Part shown: positions 7,310 through 10,010 of the stretch, one piece after another | Layout of the letters: each line of letters begins with the position of its first letter | How positions within the stretch are numbered: position 1 is the stretch's first letter | NCBI GenBank assembly: GCA_003024985.2 | Contig: PXIH01S0007921.1 | Strand: one strand, 5' to 3' | Origin: Euperipatoides rowelli | Lineage: Eukaryota; Onychophora; Udeonychophora; Euonychophora; Peripatopsidae | DNA: 10,010 nucleotides | Position numbers and translations under genes: made by a program | The notes under the pieces: model-generated | Told to the model about the DNA's origin: nothing | What the model saw: the letters and a program-made list of their open reading frames with translations, nothing else | The model's database searches: none

Positions 7310-7640
7310 CCCCAGAATATGTCTCCTTGGCCTGTAATAGCATGTCGTGTAGCCTCGTTAGTGCCTCGTATGCGCAACGTCACTTACACAATGCTGGGGA
7401 GGTGTCAGAGGCATTTCCAAGTTAGGATTGCATTCATGACCAATATCCAAAGGCGGTCGTCGGAAGACAGTACATGCCCTCTTTTGAAGTCATGAATGTG
7501 ATCGCCAAGGCTTATACAATTTGCCTAGTTATGAACGACATACTATTATTATTTCTAATAATATAAGTATATAAGACAGTCCTGTGAGTGGCACAAGTTA
7601 AAGCAGGCCCCCGTCTCGGCTGATGTCTANCTAATTTTAT
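7310..7640 (+). repeat. GC-richer block with TATA box, possible LTR
   Basis: This block stands out from its AT-rich surroundings. It contains a TATA box (TATATAAG at 7568-7575) followed by CAGTCCTGTGAGTGGCAC and then CCCCGTCTCGGCTG (7609-7622). It also holds an inverted repeat (7431-7440 with 7489-7498) and an N at 7630. The GC-rich CAGCCGAGACG core (as its reverse complement here) is shared with 4417-4427 in the gypsy leader block. Its position about 200-500 bases before a Cys/His-finger ORF suggests the 5' control region of a retroelement. No terminal TG...CA pair was fixed, so this is inference. Confidence 0.35.
7431..7498. repeat. Inverted repeat CATTCATGAC
   Basis: A perfect 10-base arm CATTCATGAC (7431-7440) recurs inverted at 7489-7498. 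The pairing extends a few more bases with mismatches. The 48-base interior is GC-richer. It could be a regulatory palindrome of the possible LTR or chance. Confidence 0.55.
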
Positions 7641-7844
7641 CTATTTTAATAAGTTTGCGCATACTATTATTTTTAATATGTTTAAACAAAATATTTCTGT
7701 CCCTAGAAATAGATTCGGAAAGTCTAGATTCAGCTTTGTTAAATTTTATTCTATGCAAATAAAAATGTTTATTTGCTAAGCAGCTCTGAGTTTGTGTGTA
7801 TTTTTAGATACTGAAATGACATTTAATCATTAATTATTTTTCAG

Positions 7845-8006
7845 ATGGCCATCCTAGCGATCACGAGACGGGGTAGTACCTGCTTCTATCAGGGGCATGC
7901 TTGTGCACGTTCGCACCGCATAAATTGCAAATATGATCACGAGTGGCCCAATTTCTACACATCATGCAATTATAAATTAAATCTACTTATCAGCAATGAT
8001 GAGTAG
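7845..8006 (+). CDS. Small ORF with retroelement-type Cys/His finger
   Basis: An open frame of 53 codons starts at an ATG that directly follows a splice-acceptor-like TTATTTTTCAG, and ends in TAG. It begins MAILAITRRGSTCFYQGHAC and continues 'ARSHRINCKYDHEWPNFYTS' then 'CN'. The spacing C-x6-C-x7-C-x3-H is like the CCCH finger near the end of the Gag of DIRS-like and related retrotransposons (pattern 'CxxFNxGxC...CxYxHxC'). The Cys expected after His-Glu is Trp here, so the finger looks damaged. No other domain of the element follows; the frame closes within 30 codons. It is probably an eroded gag end; a chance match cannot be excluded. Confidence 0.35.
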   Translation: MAILAITRRGSTCFYQGHACARSHRINCKYDHEWPNFYTSCNYKLNLLISNDE

Positions 8007-8472
8007 TTTAGATTTATAGGGTATGATATTAGAAATAAGGTCCCCCATCCAGGTAGATACATTCAATATCTTATATAGCTATGAGCTCTCCCACATTGTT
8101 GTCTTAATTGAGAGCCGGTTTCGGAGATAAGTAGTTATATAGATAAAGGAATAGATCAAGCTTGGATCAAAATTAGTTTTTCCAAATACATATTCTTCCT
8201 GGGGATAGAATAGAGCAAATTAGGGGGAGGGAAGCTCTATGAGGAAATTTATGAACAGGTATTTGACATATAGGATATAGCTAAAGTATAAATGAAAATA
8301 AAAATGGACTGTCTACTTTAGTATACTGGTACTCTTGTAGAATAAAACTATAGTATACAGATGTGCTTAACAATACACATACAAAGATTGTGTTCTAACA
8401 TAAAATTCCTTTCCTAGAATCCCTAAGCTGCAGGCAACAGCAGTCAACAGTTAAAGTTAATAGTTTTTCATG

Positions 8473-8496
8473 TTAACTATAACCGGTTATAGTTAA
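8473..8496. repeat. Perfect 24-bp palindrome
   Basis: TTAACTATAACCGGTTATAGTTAA is fully self-complementary, centred on CCGG. It lies 18 bases before an A-run (8514-8531). It may be a stem at the 3' end of a retroposed RNA or the inner part of a small inverted-repeat element. Confidence 0.9.
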
Positions 8497-8513
8497 ACTT
8501 TGGTGACGAGCAT

Positions 8514-8531
8514 AAAAAAAAAAAAAAAAAA
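8514..8531. repeat. Poly-A run after the palindrome
   Basis: Eighteen A bases follow GACGAGCAT. Together with the preceding palindrome this resembles the polyadenylated end of a retroposon on the plus strand; the 5' end of such an element was not recognised. Confidence 0.7.
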
Positions 8532-9289
8532 TTAAAATACTGTAAGTGACTTACATAAATTTTTAACAAGTATAATGTCTTTTGCTAGTCATTTAGCAAT
8601 CCTGAGATTCACACTTGAAGCAGATTATAATGATAAAAAAGCCTCACCTTAATAGATAGGATGGGCCTTCTACTAATCATATAGTAGACATTGTCACAAC
8701 AGTATGAATAAATTAAGGAATAAATAAATATAAGTAGATATAAATTAATAATAAATATGTACAGTATCTGTCAAATCAATGTCAATAAATCATAAAGTGT
8801 CTTGGACTGTCAAGACTTGATATATTTTGTAACGGTTAAATAAGTATGAAATATAAAGTATTGTTTCTAGTTAGCAATGATAATTAATTAATGTTGTAAT
8901 TAGGCTTTAGCCTATAGTTGGCATTGAAGGTGTGGCATACCACTAAAAGGAAACCAATGAATAAATGGCAAACATAAATCAGAATTAAGTACTCACAGAA
9001 CAATAAAACTTTGTCTTAACAGGATCTTTTAACTAACTTGTAATTCTACAAATTGTATCTAAAGTAATAAAACTCCACATTATCTTACCAGGAGCTTTCT
9101 CAAATAAATCTATGAAGAACTTTGAGGCCTTTTAATTACAATAAACATTTCAAACATTGTTTAACTGTCACTACAAATTAGCTGAGCTGCAATCTCCATG
9201 ACAACATAAACAAATATAGCTGGCCTCAATAAAATTCTGATAGGCACAAACCAGAGTGAAAACAAACTTCAACTTTACAGCTGTTTGGC

Positions 9290-9610
9290 CTATTCCTTAT
9301 TAGAACAGACCAATCACTATCAGTCTGTAGTTTTGAATACACCTGAAGATTATGAGAGACCACAATCTTTGGCCACTAGCCAGTTCCAACAAAGTAGCCC
9401 AGTTCGAGCTCTGCAGACAGTTTCCGATTATAGCTAGCTCCAGCACTGGCTCCAGATCTAGCCCACAGCCAGTCGGGCACCAACCACACCAGCTGGGAAA
9501 AGATTTGCTCATCCACTCACAAACTTACATTGCTGTTCGAGCATCCACTTATCTACTCAACTCTTGCAGAAAAGCTTTTGAGCCTTAAGTGGGCCTCTCC
9601 CAACACTATC
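9290..9610. repeat. GC-richer block of unknown origin
   Basis: The block has clearly more G and C than its surroundings and stays partly open in both directions (plus 9352-9588, minus 9300-9512). Neither translation resembles a known protein, and neither has good splice boundaries. Several AGCTC-type words recur (CTAGCTCCAGCACTGGCTCCAG). It is most likely an old dispersed repeat. Confidence 0.35.
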
Positions 9611-9890
9611 CAAAAGTGTTAATGTTTAACTGAACTTACTGAAGCTCAGTACAAGAATTCAGCTTGATTGACCACTCAGATAAAAAACTCGTAGAAAGAG
9701 AAAGCCCTGTGAATATTTAATTGACTAAATTAATACAAATTACCATAAATAAATATTTTAACCTGTGCTGACTTACATCAGTTTGGTATAATTGAAACAT
9801 GATCCATGAATAATGTAAACCATGTGTTATGTAATCTCATGAAATTGTTATTTGACTAAGGGCACTAAAAGTTGGAATATAATTTCTGGT

Positions 9891-9980
9891 TACCGCTTGC
9901 ATCAAAATTTTTATACCGCATCAAATGTTTTTTTATGCTATTTTTTGTAAAAATAAAAATGTCCGCCTGCATCAGATTCT
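9891..9980. repeat. Degenerate short repeat CCGC(nTG)CATCA
   Basis: Three related copies occur: TACCGCTTGCATCAAAATTT (9891), TACCGCATCAAATG (9914) and GTCCGCCTGCATCAGATTC (9961). The spacing is irregular (about 23 and 47). This may be the edge of a degenerate minisatellite or of a repeat that continues past 10010. Confidence 0.45.
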
Positions 9981-10010
9981 TTCCATATATTAAGAAAGTT
10001 TTTGATCGGC

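Larger units (their letters stand above)
8007..9289. other. AT-rich stretch, no supported gene
   Basis: Apart from the palindrome and poly-A run described separately, I see no coding sequence. A minus-strand piece near 9091-9130 (donor CCTG then GTAAGA, open 'FFIDLFEKAP') ends in the wrong phase to join exon A and is too short to support. Confidence 0.55.

Noticed and set aside
9091-9130. Minus-strand candidate exon with 'FFIDLFEKAP' and donor GTAAGA
   Set aside because: It ends in phase 1, whereas exon A needs phase 0, the acceptor is poor, and it is too short to judge.
9300-9588. Two overlapping open frames on opposite strands
   Set aside because: Neither has a recognisable domain, splice borders or family resemblance; the openness follows from higher GC.
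9765-9870. Possible minus-strand exon before a consensus GTAAGT donor at about 9776
   Set aside because: All frames from the likely acceptors have stops; the best one meets TGA right at the donor.
1-10010. CRISPR array, tRNA, rRNA or bacterial defence genes
   Set aside because: No regularly spaced repeats, cloverleaf sequences or long ORFs are present; the sequence is eukaryotic.

Overview
The window is AT-rich eukaryotic DNA (long A/T runs, GT-AG introns, decayed retroelements), best read as a piece of an invertebrate animal genome. Three isolated N bases (2090, 3694, 7630) mark it as draft assembly. Nothing prokaryotic (operons, long ORFs, Shine-Dalgarno sites) is present. The phylum cannot be fixed from this sequence alone.

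The only real gene I can support runs on the minus strand between 5346 and 1085. Eight small exons (5247-5346, 5091-5155, 3394-3514, 3138-3231, 3006-3056, 2696-2887, 1461-1548, 1085-1201) join in consistent phase into 276 uninterrupted codons. The encoded peptide is a leucine-rich alpha-helical (armadillo-like) segment. Its order of motifs matches the middle of rotatin (RTTN; Ana3 in flies), a large centriole and ciliary basal-body protein. The gene is open at both ends: no start, no terminal stop and no promoter is seen, so its 5' part must lie beyond 10010 or in unrecognised exons, and its 3' part lies to the left of 1085 or outside the window.

Region by region: 1-1084 is AT-rich, intronic or flanking, with one weak candidate exon at 266-328. 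Positions 1085-5346 hold the rotatin exons. The 1.58 kb intron 3515-5090 contains, in the opposite orientation, a decayed Ty3/gypsy gag (about 4650-5045) preceded by an LTR/leader-like block with a TATA box and a 17-bp stem-loop. Positions 5347-10010 contain no supported exon of the gene; they hold AT-rich filler, a GC-richer TATA-containing block (about 7310-7640), a small ORF with a retrotransposon-type Cys/His finger (7845-8006), a perfect 24-bp palindrome beside a poly-A run (8473-8531), and a GC-richer block of unknown nature (9290-9610).

So the picture is a conserved centrosomal housekeeping gene whose introns have collected retroelement debris. I did not find a convincing new biological system. 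The most useful leads are the splice-site puzzle around the last two exons, the long hairpin in the intron at 1254-1329, and the possible Cys/His-finger retroelement at 7310-8010.
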